Part shown: in pieces, positions 8,756-18,311 of the stretch
How the letters are laid out: every line of letters starts with the position of its first letter
Position numbering within the stretch: position 1 is the stretch's first letter
Assembly (NCBI RefSeq): GCF_003097135.1
Contig: NZ_QEQL01000001.1
Location: 930,001 to 994,000 of the forward strand
Origin: Pseudomonas sp. URIL14HWK12:I12
Lineage (GTDB): Bacteria; Pseudomonadota; Gammaproteobacteria; Pseudomonadales; Pseudomonadaceae
Length of the DNA stretch: 64,000 bases
Reading direction: 5' to 3'
The notes under the pieces: model-generated
What the model was told of the DNA's origin: nothing
Seen by the model: the letters and a program-made list of their open reading frames with translations, nothing else
Database searches by the model: none
Made by a program: the position numbers and the translations under genes

Positions 8756-11587
8756 TTAGACAGTAAAGGCATCTTGCAGCAGTTTTTCCTGCTGCTCGGC
8801 ATGCATCGATGCGTAACCGCAGGCTGGTGCAGCCGAAGCGTCACGGCCGGCGTATTCCAATACCAGCGCCTTGTTATGGCTGGCCAGGATACGGCGGAAG
8901 TGATGCTGGCTTTGATACCAGGCCCCCTGGTTCATCGGCTCTTCCTGGCACCACACCGCATGCTTGAGCTGCGTGTAAGGTGCGAGAATTTCGACCAAGT
9001 CGTCTTCAGGGAACGGATACAGCTGCTCGACACGCAGGATGGCGATGTCTTCGCGGCCTTCGGCACGGCGTTTTTCCAGCAGGTCGTAGTAGACCTTGCC
9101 GCTGCACAGCACCAGACGCTCGACCTTGGCTGGGTCCAGTGCATCGATCTCGGGGATGATGGTCTGGAACGAGCCTTCGGCCAGATCTTCCAAGGTCGAC
9201 ACCGCCAGCTTGTGGCGCAGCAGCGACTTGGGCGTGAGCACCACCAACGGCTTGCGCAGCGGGCGGATGACCTGGCGACGCAGCAGGTGGTAGATCTGAG
9301 CCGGAGTGGTCGGCACGCACACCTGGATGTTGTGCTCGGCGCACAGTTGCAGGTAGCGCTCAAGGCGTGCCGAGGAGTGCTCGGGGCCCTGGCCTTCGTA
9401 GCCATGCGGCAGCAGCATGGTCAGGCCGCACAGCCGGCCCCACTTGTGCTCGCCGCTGGTGATGAACTGGTCGATGACCACTTGCGCACCGTTGGCGAAG
9501 TCGCCGAACTGGGCTTCCCAGATCACCAGCGCGTTCGGCGTGGTGGTGGAGTAGCCGTATTCGAACGCCAGCACTGCCTCTTCCGACAGGAACGAGTCAT
9601 ACAGCTGGAACGATGGCTGGCCTTCGAACAGGTTCGTCATCGGCACGTAGCTGGTGGCGTCCTTCTGGTTATGCAGCACCGCGTGGCGGTGCGAGAAGGT
9701 GCCTCGGCCAACGTCCTGCCCGGTGATCCGGATCGGGTGGCCTTCGAAGATCAACGTGGCGTAGGCCATGGTTTCGGCATAGCCCCAGTTGATCGGCAAG
9801 CCGCCGGCCTGCATCTTCTGGCGGTCTTCAAGGATTTTCGCCACTTGGCGCTGTACCACGACGCCCTCAGGGATGGTCAGCAACTTGCTGGACAGCTCCT
9901 GAAGTGTCTTGAGGTTGAAGCGAGTGTCGTGGCGAGCGGTCCAGGTATGGCCCAGGTAGGGGCGCCAGTCGACGAACAGTTCCTTGTTCGGTTCCTTGAC
10001 CAGGCTCTTGACCACGTGCAGGCCGTTGTCCAACGCGTTGCGGTATTCGTCGACCTGTGCCTGAACGGCCTCGGTGGTCAAGGCGCCACTGGTGATCAGG
10101 CGCTCGGCGAAGAGCTCGCGAGTGGTGCGCTGCTTGGCGATCTGCTGGTACATCAGCGGCTGGGTGCCGCTTGGCTCATCAGCCTCGTTGTGACCACGGC
10201 GGCGGTAGCACACCAGATCGATGACGATGTCACGCTTGAACTGCATGCGGTAGTCGACCGCCAGCTGGCTGACGAACAGCACCGCTTCGGGGTCGTCGCC
10301 ATTGACGTGCAGGATCGGCGCCTGAATCATCTTGGCAACGTCGGTAGCGTACTCCGTGGAGCGAGCATCCAGCGGGTTGCTGATAGTGAAACCAACCTGG
10401 TTGTTGACGACGATGTGGATGGTGCCGCCCGTCTTGAAGCCGCGGGTCTGCGACATCTGGAAGGTTTCGAGCACCACACCCTGGCCAGCGAAGGCCGCAT
10501 CACCATGAATGTTGATCGGCACGACCTTGTCGCCCGCCTTGTCATTGCGGCGATCCTGACGGGCACGTACCGAGCCCTCAACCACAGGCGACACGATTTC
10601 GAGGTGAGACGGGTTGAACGCCATCGCCAGGTGGACTTCGCCGCCAGTGGTCATGACGTTGGAAGAGAAGCCTTGGTGATACTTGACGTCACCGGACCCC
10701 AGCTCGACCTTCTTCTTGCCTTCGAACTCGTCGAACAGCTCGCGCGGGTTCTTGCCGAAGGTGTTGACCAGCACGTTCAGGCGACCCCGGTGGGCCATGC
10801 CGATGACCACTTCCTTGGTGCCGTAGGAGCCGGAGCGCTGGATGATCTCGTCGAGCAGGGGGATCAAGCTCTCGCCACCTTCCAGGCCGAAGCGCTTGGT
10901 GCCTGGATACTTGGTACCCAGATACTTTTCCAGTCCCTCAGCTGCGGTGACGCGCTCGAGCACATGGCCCTGCACGTCCGGCGAATAGACCGGGCGGCCG
11001 CGCACGCTTTCGAGGCGCTGCTGGAACCAGCTGCGCTGCTCGGAATCGACGATGTGGATGAACTCGGCGCCGATGGTGCGGCAATATGTCAACTGCAAGG
11101 CCTCGAGAATTTCGCGTAGGCTTGCTTCTTCCTTGCCGATGTACAGGTCACCGGTTCGGAAGGTCGTATCCAAATCGGCATTGGTCATGCCGTAATGGTT
11201 GATCGACAGGTCTGCCGGCGCGGGCCGTTGCCACAAGCCCAGCGGGTCCAGCTGGGCCGCCTGGTGGCCACGCAGCCGGAAGGCCTGGATCATCCGAAGT
11301 ACTTCAACTTGCTTCTTCTCGTGCTCACTGCTCACGCTCCCGGCAGATACCGGTTGGGCGCGGCGCTGGTTCTTCGCCAGCAAAACGAAATGATCGCGAA
11401 CGGTCGAGTGGGAAACGTCGGGGGCGGTGCTGCCGTCGGCGGGCAACTTCTGGAAGTAGGTGCGCCACTCTTCTGGCACAGCGTTAGGGTCGTGCAGGTA
11501 AAGCTCATAGAGCTCTTCCACATAGGCAGCGTTACCACCTGAAAGGTGGGCGCTGTTCCACATGCGCTGCATCACGCTTTCTTGCAT
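8756..11587 (-). CDS. sucA: 2-oxoglutarate dehydrogenase E1 component
   Basis: A 943-residue thiamine-diphosphate enzyme, about the length of the E. coli protein. The N terminus (MQESVMQRMWNSAHLSGGN) is the E2-binding tail. The ThDP/Mg motif runs from GDAAFAGQG to NNQVGFT, and the catalytic histidines lie in HRGRLNVL and the SHRHA region. It decarboxylates 2-oxoglutarate and succinylates the lipoyl arm of SucB. It follows sdhB after a 222-bp gap with alternative hairpins, within the same operon direction. Confidence 0.97.
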   Translation of the reverse strand: MQESVMQRMWNSAHLSGGNAAYVEELYELYLHDPNAVPEEWRTYFQKLPADGSTAPDVSHSTVRDHFVLLAKNQRRAQPVSAGSVSSEHEKKQVEVLRMIQAFRLRGHQAAQLDPLGLWQRPAPADLSINHYGMTNADLDTTFRTGDLYIGKEEASLREILEALQLTYCRTIGAEFIHIVDSEQRSWFQQRLESVRGRPVYSPDVQGHVLERVTAAEGLEKYLGTKYPGTKRFGLEGGESLIPLLDEIIQRSGSYGTKEVVIGMAHRGRLNVLVNTFGKNPRELFDEFEGKKKVELGSGDVKYHQGFSSNVMTTGGEVHLAMAFNPSHLEIVSPVVEGSVRARQDRRNDKAGDKVVPINIHGDAAFAGQGVVLETFQMSQTRGFKTGGTIHIVVNNQVGFTISNPLDARSTEYATDVAKMIQAPILHVNGDDPEAVLFVSQLAVDYRMQFKRDIVIDLVCYRRRGHNEADEPSGTQPLMYQQIAKQRTTRELFAERLITSGALTTEAVQAQVDEYRNALDNGLHVVKSLVKEPNKELFVDWRPYLGHTWTARHDTRFNLKTLQELSSKLLTIPEGVVVQRQVAKILEDRQKMQAGGLPINWGYAETMAYATLIFEGHPIRITGQDVGRGTFSHRHAVLHNQKDATSYVPMTNLFEGQPSFQLYDSFLSEEAVLAFEYGYSTTTPNALVIWEAQFGDFANGAQVVIDQFITSGEHKWGRLCGLTMLLPHGYEGQGPEHSSARLERYLQLCAEHNIQVCVPTTPAQIYHLLRRQVIRPLRKPLVVLTPKSLLRHKLAVSTLEDLAEGSFQTIIPEIDALDPAKVERLVLCSGKVYYDLLEKRRAEGREDIAILRVEQLYPFPEDDLVEILAPYTQLKHAVWCQEEPMNQGAWYQSQHHFRRILASHNKALVLEYAGRDASAAPACGYASMHAEQQEKLLQDAFTV

Positions 11588-11738
11588 GCTTGGTCACCCT
11601 CGGTTAGGGGCCATCACCCAGGTATGCCCTCGCCTGCCCGCTCACGCGAACCACGAAGATTCCCATAGATGTTCCGGGTACCAGCCCGGAAGCCCCTGCT
11701 GGTCTCATTTCTTCAAAGTAAAGGCAGCGGCCTTCTGA

Positions 11739-11779
11739 GCCTCTGCCCGATGTTGCCAGAGGCCGGGCTTTCGCCCGGC
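11739..11779 (-). other. Overlapping alternative hairpins between sdhB and sucA
   Basis: Two stems compete for the same bases. GCCTCTG (11739-11745) pairs with CAGAGGC (11757-11763). GCCGGGC (11762-11768) pairs with GCCCGGC (11773-11779) around a TTTC loop. Neither has a good U-tract on the minus strand, so they look more like a processing or partial-termination element than a full terminator. The surrounding 11588-11809 gap also holds a weak ACCAGC/GCTGGT stem; I see no convincing sucA promoter. Confidence 0.45.
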
Positions 11780-11809
11780 GTATGGCGGCTTACGGTGCAG
11801 CTTGGTAAA

Positions 11810-12514
11810 TCAGGTACCGCTGGACAGGAGCATGTTGCGTACGTGGCCGATCGCCTTTGTCGGGTTCAGGCCCTTGGGGCAAACGTTTACGCAGTTCATG
11901 ATCCCACGGCAACGGAACACCGAGAACGGATCGTCCATCGACGCCAGGCGCTCATTGGTGCGAGTGTCGCGGCTGTCGGCCAGGAACCGGTAGGCTTGCA
12001 GCAGCGCAGCGGGGCCCAGGAACTTGTCCGGGTTCCACCAGAACGACGGGCATGAGGTGGAGCAGCACGCACACAGAATGCACTCGTACAGCCCATCGAG
12101 CTTCTCCCGATCTTCCGGGGTCTGCAGGCGTTCGATGGCGGGTGCCGGCGTGTCGTTCTGCAGAAATGGCTTCACCTTCTCGTATTGCTTGTAGAAGATG
12201 CTCATGTCCACGACCAGGTCACGAATGACCGGCAACCCAGGCAATGGGCGCAACACCAACTTGCCACCCTTGACCACGGCCGACAGCGGCGTGATGCACG
12301 CCAGCCCGTTCTTGCCATTGATATTCATGCCGTCAGAGCCGCACACGCCTTCGCGGCACGAGCGACGGTACGAGAAACCCTCGTCCTGTTCCTTGATCAG
12401 GGCCAGCACGTCGAGAACCATGAGGTCCTTGCCGTCGGTATCGACCTGGAAATCCACCATTTTCGGTGCGGTGTCCTGGTCTGGGTTGTAACGATAGACG
12501 CTGACTTGCAACAT
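11810..12514 (-). CDS. sdhB: Succinate dehydrogenase iron-sulfur subunit
   Basis: A 234-residue protein. The N-terminal plant-type ferredoxin domain binds the [2Fe-2S] cluster (SCREGVCGSDG, with a later cysteine in NGLAC). The C-terminal domain binds the [4Fe-4S] and [3Fe-4S] clusters (CILCACCSTSCPSF and CRGIMNCVNVCPKGL). It wires electrons from SdhA to the quinone site. The start is the ATG at 12514, preceded by GAGGGTGA; a GTG three codons earlier is less well placed. It follows sdhA by 11 nt. Confidence 0.97.
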   Translation of the reverse strand: MLQVSVYRYNPDQDTAPKMVDFQVDTDGKDLMVLDVLALIKEQDEGFSYRRSCREGVCGSDGMNINGKNGLACITPLSAVVKGGKLVLRPLPGLPVIRDLVVDMSIFYKQYEKVKPFLQNDTPAPAIERLQTPEDREKLDGLYECILCACCSTSCPSFWWNPDKFLGPAALLQAYRFLADSRDTRTNERLASMDDPFSVFRCRGIMNCVNVCPKGLNPTKAIGHVRNMLLSSGT

Positions 12515-12525
12515 GGTGTTCACCC

Positions 12526-14298
12526 TCAGTAAGTCCGGACTTTAGGTTCGAAGGCAGGAACTGTCTTCGGCGCGAAGTTGACGCCGCGCTTGGCTACGCG
12601 CTTCTCACCCGGGTAGTACAGGGTGTGGCACAGCCAGTTTTCGTCGTCACGGTCTTCGAAGTCTTCACGGGCGTGAGCGCCACGGGATTCTTCACGGGTA
12701 TTGGCGGCGATCGCCGTGGCTTCGGCAACTTCCAGCAGGTTCTGCAGCTCCAGCGCCTCGATACGCGCGGTGTTGAAGGCCTGGCTTCTGTCATTGATCT
12801 TGACGTTGGCAATACGTTCACGCAGGCCAGCCAACTGGGCGATGCCCTTTTCCATGTATTCGCCGGTACGGAACACACCGAAGTAGTTCTGCATGCAGCT
12901 TTGCAGCTCGCGGCGCAGGGTTGCGACATCTTCGCCGCTATTGCGCTCGTTCAGCGACGCCAGACGCGACAGGGCCACGTCGATATCGGTATCGCTGGCA
13001 TCGCGGTATTCGATGCCCTCGGACAGCGCTTTTTCCAGATGCAGGCCGGCAGCGCGACCGAATACCACCAGGTCGAGCAACGAGTTGCCACCCAGCCGGT
13101 TGGCACCGTGGACCGAGACGCAGGCCACTTCACCCACGGCGAACAGGCCCGGGATGACGTGATCGGTGCCGTCGGCGTCCATGGTGATTGCTTGGCCATG
13201 AATGTTGGTGGCAACGCCGCCCATCATGTAATGGCAGGTCGGGATGACTGGAATTGGCGCGACCACCGGGTCGACGTGTGCGAAGGTCTTGGACAGTTCG
13301 CAGATGCCTGGCAGGCGGCTGTGCAGTACTTCTTCGCCCAGGTGGTCGAGCTTGAGCAGTACGTGGTCCTTGTTGGGGCCCACGCCGTTGCCGGCCAACA
13401 CTTCCTTGACCATCGAACGGGCAACCACATCGCGGCCGGCCAGGTCTTTGGCGTTGGGCGCATAACGCTCCATGAAACGTTCGCCATGGGCGTTGATCAG
13501 GTAACCCCCCTCACCACGGCAGCCTTCGGTGACCAGCACACCGGCGCCGGCGATGCCGGTGGGGTGGAACTGCCACATCTCGATATCCTGCACCGGCACA
13601 CCAGCACGCAGCGCCATGCCGATACCGTCACCGGTATTGATAAGGGCGTTGGTAGTGGAGGCGTAGATACGACCTGCACCGCCGGTCGCCAGCACGGTGG
13701 CCTTGGAGCGGATATAGACGGTTTCGCCGGTCTCGATGCAGATGGCGATCACCCCGACGAAGGCGCCATCCTGATTCTTGACCAGGTCGACTGCGTACCA
13801 TTCGTTGAGGAAGGTGGTGCCGTTTTTCAGGTTGGCCTGGTACAGGGTGTGCAGCAGGGCGTGACCGGTACGGTCGGCGGCTGCGCATGTACGGGCAGCC
13901 TGGCCGCCTTTGCCGAAGTCTTTGGACTGACCACCGAACGGGCGCTGGTAGATACGGCCGGTTTCGGTGCGTGAGAACGGCAGGCCCATGTGGTCAAGTT
14001 CGAAGACCGCTTGCGGGCCTACCTGGCACATGTATTCGATAGCGTCCTGGTCGCCGATGTAGTCCGACCCCTTGACGGTGTCGTACATATGCCAGCGCCA
14101 GTCGTCGTTCGGGTCGGCCGAAGCGATCGCACAGGTGATGCCACCTTGGGCCGATACGGTGTGCGAACGAGTCGGGAAGACCTTGGTGACCACGGCGGTC
14201 TTGTGGCCGCCCTGGGCGAGTTGCAGCGCAGCGCGCATGCCGGCGCCGCCGCCACCTACGATGATGGCGTCGTAATTGAGTGTACGAATGCTAGACAT
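12526..14298 (-). CDS. sdhA: Succinate dehydrogenase flavoprotein subunit
   Basis: A 590-residue flavoprotein. The FAD fold is [15 protein letters not shown], and the histidine carrying covalent FAD is H46 in [10 protein letters not shown]. The capping domain follows, and the substrate-site region includes the HPTG and [13 protein letters not shown] motifs. It oxidises succinate to fumarate on the cytoplasmic face of the inner membrane as part of complex II. It sits 3 nt after sdhD, as expected for a tight sdhCDAB operon. Confidence 0.98.
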   Translation of the reverse strand: MSSIRTLNYDAIIVGGGGAGMRAALQLAQGGHKTAVVTKVFPTRSHTVSAQGGITCAIASADPNDDWRWHMYDTVKGSDYIGDQDAIEYMCQVGPQAVFELDHMGLPFSRTETGRIYQRPFGGQSKDFGKGGQAARTCAAADRTGHALLHTLYQANLKNGTTFLNEWYAVDLVKNQDGAFVGVIAICIETGETVYIRSKATVLATGGAGRIYASTTNALINTGDGIGMALRAGVPVQDIEMWQFHPTGIAGAGVLVTEGCRGEGGYLINAHGERFMERYAPNAKDLAGRDVVARSMVKEVLAGNGVGPNKDHVLLKLDHLGEEVLHSRLPGICELSKTFAHVDPVVAPIPVIPTCHYMMGGVATNIHGQAITMDADGTDHVIPGLFAVGEVACVSVHGANRLGGNSLLDLVVFGRAAGLHLEKALSEGIEYRDASDTDIDVALSRLASLNERNSGEDVATLRRELQSCMQNYFGVFRTGEYMEKGIAQLAGLRERIANVKINDRSQAFNTARIEALELQNLLEVAEATAIAANTREESRGAHAREDFEDRDDENWLCHTLYYPGEKRVAKRGVNFAPKTVPAFEPKVRTY

Positions 14299-14301
14299 GA
14301 A

Positions 14302-14670
14302 TCAAATACCCCAAAGAATCTGCACACCCCAGACGAAGTAGGCGAACATCACGACGCCGCATACCGCCTGGAACAGGAAACGCACGACAGTGGCCGACTT
14401 GCCCAGCGCCATGGGCGTGAGGTAGTCAGTGGAGATGGTCCACATGCCGACCCAGGCGTGGGCGCTCAGGGCGACCAGGGCCAGCAGGCTGAAGATACGC
14501 ATCGCGTTGTGGGAGAACAGACCGTGCCATTGAGCGTAGTCGAGCCCCGGGTGAGCCACGAGGTAGCCGATCAGGAACAGAAAATAAGCCGCGAGAACGA
14601 CCGCAGAAACCCGTTGGGCCATCCAGTCATAGAGGCCAGAACGAGAGAAGTTTGTGACGTTGGTTACCAT
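14302..14670 (-). CDS. sdhD: Succinate dehydrogenase membrane anchor subunit
   Basis: A 122-residue protein with three membrane helices (about 20-40, 52-75 and 95-118). The motif HAWVGMWTISTDY matches the SdhD helix that lines the quinone pocket, with the Asp-Tyr pair next to the quinone. Together with SdhC it holds haem b and anchors SdhAB. Its ATG overlaps the end of sdhC by 7 nt, so translation is likely coupled. Confidence 0.95.
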   Translation of the reverse strand: MVTNVTNFSRSGLYDWMAQRVSAVVLAAYFLFLIGYLVAHPGLDYAQWHGLFSHNAMRIFSLLALVALSAHAWVGMWTISTDYLTPMALGKSATVVRFLFQAVCGVVMFAYFVWGVQILWGI

Positions 14671-15050
14671 ACCCAGATCCCCGCCAGAACGATGAGCACC
14701 ACCGAGACTACGATGACGATTTTCGAGCCCAGCTTCCCGCCTTCCAGCGTTTCGCCGACGCCCGCATCCATGACCAGGTGACGCACACCGGCCACCAAGT
14801 GGTACAACAGGGCAGAGAGCAGCCCCCAGATCACGAACTTGGCCAGCGGACTGGTCAGATACGCCTTCACGTCACCGAAGCCTTCTTCCGAGCCCAGCGA
14901 CTTGCCCAGCGCGTAAAGCGCAATGGCAATGCCGACGAACAGGATGACGCCAGAAATACGGTGGAGAATGGACGTGTAAGCAGTGACGGGGAGTTTGATG
15001 GTCCTTAGGTCTAGGTTTACAGGTCGTTGGCTATTCACGGCTTTTTTCAC
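14664..15050 (-). CDS. sdhC: Succinate dehydrogenase cytochrome b556 subunit
   Basis: A 128-residue protein with three membrane helices. The family signature RPVNLDLRTIKLPVTAYTSI leads into SILHRISG, and the haem-ligand region is YHLVAGVRHLVMD. I start it at the GTG at 15048-15050 (VKKAVNSQRPV). An AGGGGG lies upstream, and an ATG-like frame reaching to 15134 adds residues with no family match. A second GTG four codons later is possible. It is the first gene of the TCA operon, with a clear promoter at 15173-15201. Confidence 0.92.
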   Translation of the reverse strand: MKKAVNSQRPVNLDLRTIKLPVTAYTSILHRISGVILFVGIAIALYALGKSLGSEEGFGDVKAYLTSPLAKFVIWGLLSALLYHLVAGVRHLVMDAGVGETLEGGKLGSKIVIVVSVVLIVLAGIWVW

Positions 15051-15172
15051 ACTGAAGAGCCCCCTTGCAAGCAGGGCAAGTTGTCGGGAAGTGTACTGGT
15101 CAGGTACCCACCACCCAGGGAGTGACGACGCCACTGGAACGGGCCAAAAAAGCCCAGGGCGGTCGGACGTCG

Positions 15173-15201
15173 AGTATAGACAGTTAGGCTACTAATGACA
15201 A
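15173..15201 (-). promoter_or_regulatory. Sigma-70 promoter of the sdhCDAB-suc operon
   Basis: Read on the minus strand there is TTGTCA (-35, at 15201-15196), a 17-bp spacer and TATACT (-10, at 15178-15173). This is close to consensus with ideal spacing, about 120 bp upstream of the sdhC GTG. Confidence 0.75.
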
Positions 15202-15315
15202 CGCGCAGAACCTCCCCTAACGGCGCATTGCAATAGCTGCCCAAAAGGCGTAAATGCCCCGGAACATGGCGGCAAAACCCCTCTGTCGTGCGGCTAAAGC
15301 CTAATCCTCAGCAAA

Positions 15316-15343
15316 TTGACTTTGAGATTTATGGCTCTATAGT
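15316..15343 (+). promoter_or_regulatory. Sigma-70 promoter of gltA
   Basis: TTGACT (-35, 15316-15321), a 16-bp spacer, then TATAGT (-10, 15338-15343). The leader to the gltA ATG at 15401 is about 50 nt and ends in a strong AGGAGG ribosome site (15391-15396). Confidence 0.8.
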
Positions 15344-15400
15344 GGTGCGGGCCCTGCGTGGGGGGCTTTCAGATGATTTGAAGCATGAACAGGAGGCCAC

Positions 15401-16690
15401 ATGGCTGACAAAAAAGCGCAGTTGATCATCGAGGGCGCCGCCCCCGTCGAACTGCCGATTCTAACCGGCAGCGTTGGGCCTGATGTCGTCGACGTCCGTA
15501 CTCTGACCGCCTCTGGCGTGTTCACCTTCGACCCGGGCTTCATGTCCACCGCATCCTGCGAGTCGAAGATCACCTACATCGATGGTGACCAAGGGGTTCT
15601 GCTCCACCGCGGCTACCCCATCGAGCAATTGGCGGAGAAATCCGACTACCTCGAAACGTGCTACCTGCTGCTCAACGGCGAGCTGCCCAACGCCGAGCAG
15701 AAGGCCAAGTTCGTGAGCACCGTGAAAAACCACACCATGGTTCACGAGCAGCTCAAGACTTTCTTCAACGGCTTTCGCCGTGACGCCCACCCCATGGCGG
15801 TCATGTGCGGCGTGGTCGGCGCCCTGTCGGCGTTCTATCACGACTCGCTCGACATCAATAATCCGCAGCACCGCGAGATCTCTGCGATTCGCCTGGTCGC
15901 GAAGATGCCGACGCTGGCCGCGATGGTCTACAAGTACTCCATCGGCCAGCCGATGATGTACCCGCGCAACGACCTGTCCTACGCCGAAAACTTCCTGCAC
16001 ATGATGTTCAACACCCCGTGCGAGATCAAACCGATCAGCCCGGTGCTGGCACGCGCGATGGATCGTATCTTCATACTCCACGCCGACCATGAGCAGAACG
16101 CCTCGACCTCCACCGTGCGCCTCGCTGGCTCCTCGGGCGCCAACCCGTTCGCCTGTATCGCCGCCGGTATCGCCGCCCTCTGGGGCCCGGCTCACGGCGG
16201 CGCCAACGAAGCCGTGCTGGCCATGCTGGACGAGATCGGTGACGTATCGAACATCGACAAGTACCTGGCCAAGGCCAAGGACAAGAACGATCCGTTCAAG
16301 CTGATGGGCTTCGGCCACCGGGTGTACAAGAACTTCGACCCGCGAGCCAAGGTGATGAAACAGACCTGCGACGAAGTGCTCGCAGAACTGGGCGTGAAGG
16401 ACGACCCGCAGCTGCAGCTGGCAATGAAGCTGGATGAAATCGCTCGTAACGATCCTTACTTCAAGGAACGCAATCTGTACCCGAACGTCGACTTCTATTC
16501 GGGCATCATCCTGAAGGCGATCGGTATTCCGACCAGCATGTTTACCGTGATCTTCGCCCTGGCGCGCACCGTGGGCTGGATCTCCCATTGGAAAGAGATG
16601 CTGTCGAGCCCCTACAAGATCGGCCGCCCTCGCCAGCTCTACACCGGCGCCACCCAGCGGGACATGGTCGAGCTCGACCAGCGCAAGTAA
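15401..16690 (+). CDS. gltA: Citrate synthase (type II, hexameric)
   Basis: A 429-residue enzyme condensing oxaloacetate and acetyl-CoA to citrate. The active-site residues are H265 (AHGGANE), H306 ([13 protein letters not shown]) and D364 (PNVDFYSG). The N-terminal domain (about 1-60) is the extra domain of the NADH-inhibited Gram-negative enzymes, so allosteric NADH control is likely. An ideal AGGAGG precedes the ATG. It is divergent from the sdh-suc operon, the standard Pseudomonas and enteric arrangement, and ends at a strong hairpin terminator. Confidence 0.98.
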   Translation: MADKKAQLIIEGAAPVELPILTGSVGPDVVDVRTLTASGVFTFDPGFMSTASCESKITYIDGDQGVLLHRGYPIEQLAEKSDYLETCYLLLNGELPNAEQKAKFVSTVKNHTMVHEQLKTFFNGFRRDAHPMAVMCGVVGALSAFYHDSLDINNPQHREISAIRLVAKMPTLAAMVYKYSIGQPMMYPRNDLSYAENFLHMMFNTPCEIKPISPVLARAMDRIFILHADHEQNASTSTVRLAGSSGANPFACIAAGIAALWGPAHGGANEAVLAMLDEIGDVSNIDKYLAKAKDKNDPFKLMGFGHRVYKNFDPRAKVMKQTCDEVLAELGVKDDPQLQLAMKLDEIARNDPYFKERNLYPNVDFYSGIILKAIGIPTSMFTVIFALARTVGWISHWKEMLSSPYKIGRPRQLYTGATQRDMVELDQRK

Positions 16691-16708
16691 CACCCCGCCC
16701 CTACGCAC

Positions 16709-16730
16709 AAGGCCGCCGAGAGGCGGCCTT
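16709..16730. terminator. Intrinsic terminator after gltA, shared with the convergent START-domain gene
   Basis: A perfect 9-bp stem AAGGCCGCC / GGCGGCCTT with a GAGA tetraloop, followed on + by GTCGTTT. It lies between the gltA stop and the convergent gene ending at 16739. Confidence 0.85.
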
Positions 16731-16738
16731 GTCGTTTA

Positions 16739-17335
16739 TCACTGCTCGGCGGCTGTTTTCAGGCCCTTTAGGGTATTGAAAGGCGCATCCACCACGAATT
16801 TGTTGGCTACCCAGGCAGGCACACTTCCACCCGGCTCCGTGTGCACTTGATAGGTGACCTCGGTGCTCTCTGGCCCTTTGGGCACCAGCTTCCAGAAGCC
16901 CTTGACCTCGGTTACCCGCACGTACCCCTTTTCTTCCGGGAGATAATTGGGCACACCTTCAAGGGTACGCGTGAGGCTCCCATCGCTGCCCTCCTGGGTA
17001 ACCACATGAAGCACCGAATCGCGCGGCGTGACGGGCCAGGGCGTATTGAACTGCCCGTAGGTCCAGGCCTCGCTGCCCTGCTGCTTGAGTAGCTTCTGCA
17101 TCTTGCACTCGTGAATCCACTTACAGGCGCCGGTCAGGTCTTCCTGCAAGGCTCGAATACGTGCAAGGCTTGCATGAATCACCGTGACGCCACGATACGC
17201 CTTGAAGGTGGAATTCGGCACTTCGGCTAGCGACACTTTAATGCCTTCAGCGTCTTTGGCCACCTGCCAATCCTCTGCATGAGCCAACGGAGCGGTAAGC
17301 AATACCAGGACAGCAATGGAGCGAATCGATCTCAT
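16739..17335 (-). CDS. START-domain (lipid-binding fold) periplasmic protein
   Basis: A 198-residue protein. It has a clear signal peptide (MRSIRSIAVLVLLTAPLAHA, cleavage before EDWQ), then a single START/SRPBCC-like domain (IHECKMQKLL, the conserved WPVTPRDSVLHVV, EVTYQVHTEPGGSVPAWVAN). START domains bind hydrophobic ligands in a deep cavity; the ligand of the bacterial periplasmic members is not known. It is convergent to gltA and 38 bp downstream of the YkgJ-like gene on the same strand. Confidence 0.85.
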   Translation of the reverse strand: MRSIRSIAVLVLLTAPLAHAEDWQVAKDAEGIKVSLAEVPNSTFKAYRGVTVIHASLARIRALQEDLTGACKWIHECKMQKLLKQQGSEAWTYGQFNTPWPVTPRDSVLHVVTQEGSDGSLTRTLEGVPNYLPEEKGYVRVTEVKGFWKLVPKGPESTEVTYQVHTEPGGSVPAWVANKFVVDAPFNTLKGLKTAAEQ

Positions 17336-17373
17336 GGGTTTTCCTTTTTATTGAAGATCAAAAAGCCCTGCCT

Positions 17374-17631
17374 TCATGCCGCCGCCGTAGCCGCCTCAAG
17401 CCAGCCAATGAGGCGAATGGCCGACTCTCGGCTTTCACCGCATACCTCAGCCTGAGGCCGGAAGCCGGCACACACGGCGGGGCGCTCGGGTCTGCCGAAA
17501 ATGGCGCAGCGGTAGTCTTCCAGCAGTTGCACGCATGCAACGCCCGCTGGTTTGCCATCAGGCATGCCAGGAATAGGTGAACTGATGGAGGGCGCGGTGC
17601 AACAAGCCCCGCACGATGGACGGCATTGCAT
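17374..17631 (-). CDS. YkgJ-family cysteine-cluster protein
   Basis: An 85-residue protein starting [11 protein letters not shown]. Four cysteines are packed in the first 11 residues and further cysteines follow (GVACVQL, YRCAIFG, PAVCAGF). This is the CxxxCxxCC pattern of the YkgJ/UPF0153 family, which probably binds zinc or an Fe-S cluster. The role is unknown. An in-frame start at 17652 or further upstream would add a poorly conserved leader, so I take 17631. Confidence 0.8.
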   Translation of the reverse strand: MQCRPSCGACCTAPSISSPIPGMPDGKPAGVACVQLLEDYRCAIFGRPERPAVCAGFRPQAEVCGESRESAIRLIGWLEAATAAA

Positions 17632-17718
17632 GATGGTCAGAGGGCCTCGCATGTCACAATCACGACCCAGTGATAGTAGCGCCTCAAACAGGTGTTTGAA
17701 ACCACCCCTCACAGCCTT

Positions 17719-18228
17719 TCATTGACGAAACTTGAAATCCAGGGCCGCGCCCTCGACATCCCTGCGTGCCTCATTACGCAAATTCAGGTCCATTTCGTTG
17801 CTGATCAGCCTGCCATTGAGCTCGAAGTCCTCCTGCCCCGCCGGCTTGGTATTGAACATCGCCGGCAGGCGGTTAGGCGCCTTGACGACAGTGGCAGGCC
17901 CTTTCGGCTCGGGCTTAAGCGCGTCGACCATGTCTTTGGGCAGGCTCAGGTCCAGCTTGGGCTTGGGCAGCTCATTGGCTACGGTATCGGCCTTCTTGCG
18001 AGATGAAGTCTTGCTGGCCACCTTCTTCACGTTCGGCGCGGCGGGCTTGCTCTTCGGCGCAGCAACAGCAGCCTTGGTTTGAGCAGGCGCCTGCATGCCG
18101 GGAACAGCGCTCGCGCCCAGGCCTGAAAGGGTGGACAGCAGCGAGGCGGTAGCCTGGGAGAATGACGTGGCCCCGGCCAGCGGTGCCGAGAGCATAAGAA
18201 GGAGCGAAAGCGCTATACGTGTTTTCAT
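17719..18228 (-). CDS. Secreted protein of unknown function, Lys/Pro/Ala-rich
   Basis: A 169-residue protein that I do not recognise beyond being a Pseudomonas conserved hypothetical. It has a signal peptide (MKTRIALSLLLMLSAPLAGA). A basic, low-complexity middle follows (about 45-85, with KSKPAAP, KKVASK and SSRKK), then a more ordered acidic and amphipathic C terminus (LPKDMVDALK, ELNGRLISNEMDLNLRNEARRDVEG). I see no catalytic motif. The start at 18228 gives the signal peptide; the frame stays open upstream but without signal-like sequence. It lies between the YkgJ gene and the MocR regulator, all on the minus strand. Confidence 0.75.
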   Translation of the reverse strand: MKTRIALSLLLMLSAPLAGATSFSQATASLLSTLSGLGASAVPGMQAPAQTKAAVAAPKSKPAAPNVKKVASKTSSRKKADTVANELPKPKLDLSLPKDMVDALKPEPKGPATVVKAPNRLPAMFNTKPAGQEDFELNGRLISNEMDLNLRNEARRDVEGAALDFKFRQ

Positions 18229-18311
18229 GAAACCACGACCACCAATGACTGGTCTGCCCATGCTCTCTCGTCGCAGCGACACTGGCAAGCTGGGGTGAAT
18301 GACAAATCGAC

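Larger units (their letters stand above)
15051..15400. other. Divergent control region between sdhC and gltA
   Basis: About 350 bp without a gene. It contains the minus-strand sdhC promoter (15173-15201) and the plus-strand gltA promoter (15316-15343), giving an sdh leader of about 115 nt and a gltA leader of about 50 nt. I see no ANR-type TTGAT-N4-ATCAA site and no recognisable riboswitch in it. Confidence 0.75.

Noticed and set aside
8774..11119. A very long open frame on + opposite sucA
   Set aside because: It is the antisense shadow of sucA created by high-GC codon use; no ribosome site or family resemblance, while sucA is certain.
11880..11895. CAAACGTTTA inside sdhB resembling a PsrA half-palindrome
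   Set aside because: It lies deep in coding sequence, misses the outer base of the consensus, and has no promoter nearby.
15051..15134. Longer N terminus for SdhC
   Set aside because: The added residues do not resemble SdhC, and the GTG at 15050 has a suitable upstream purine-rich site.
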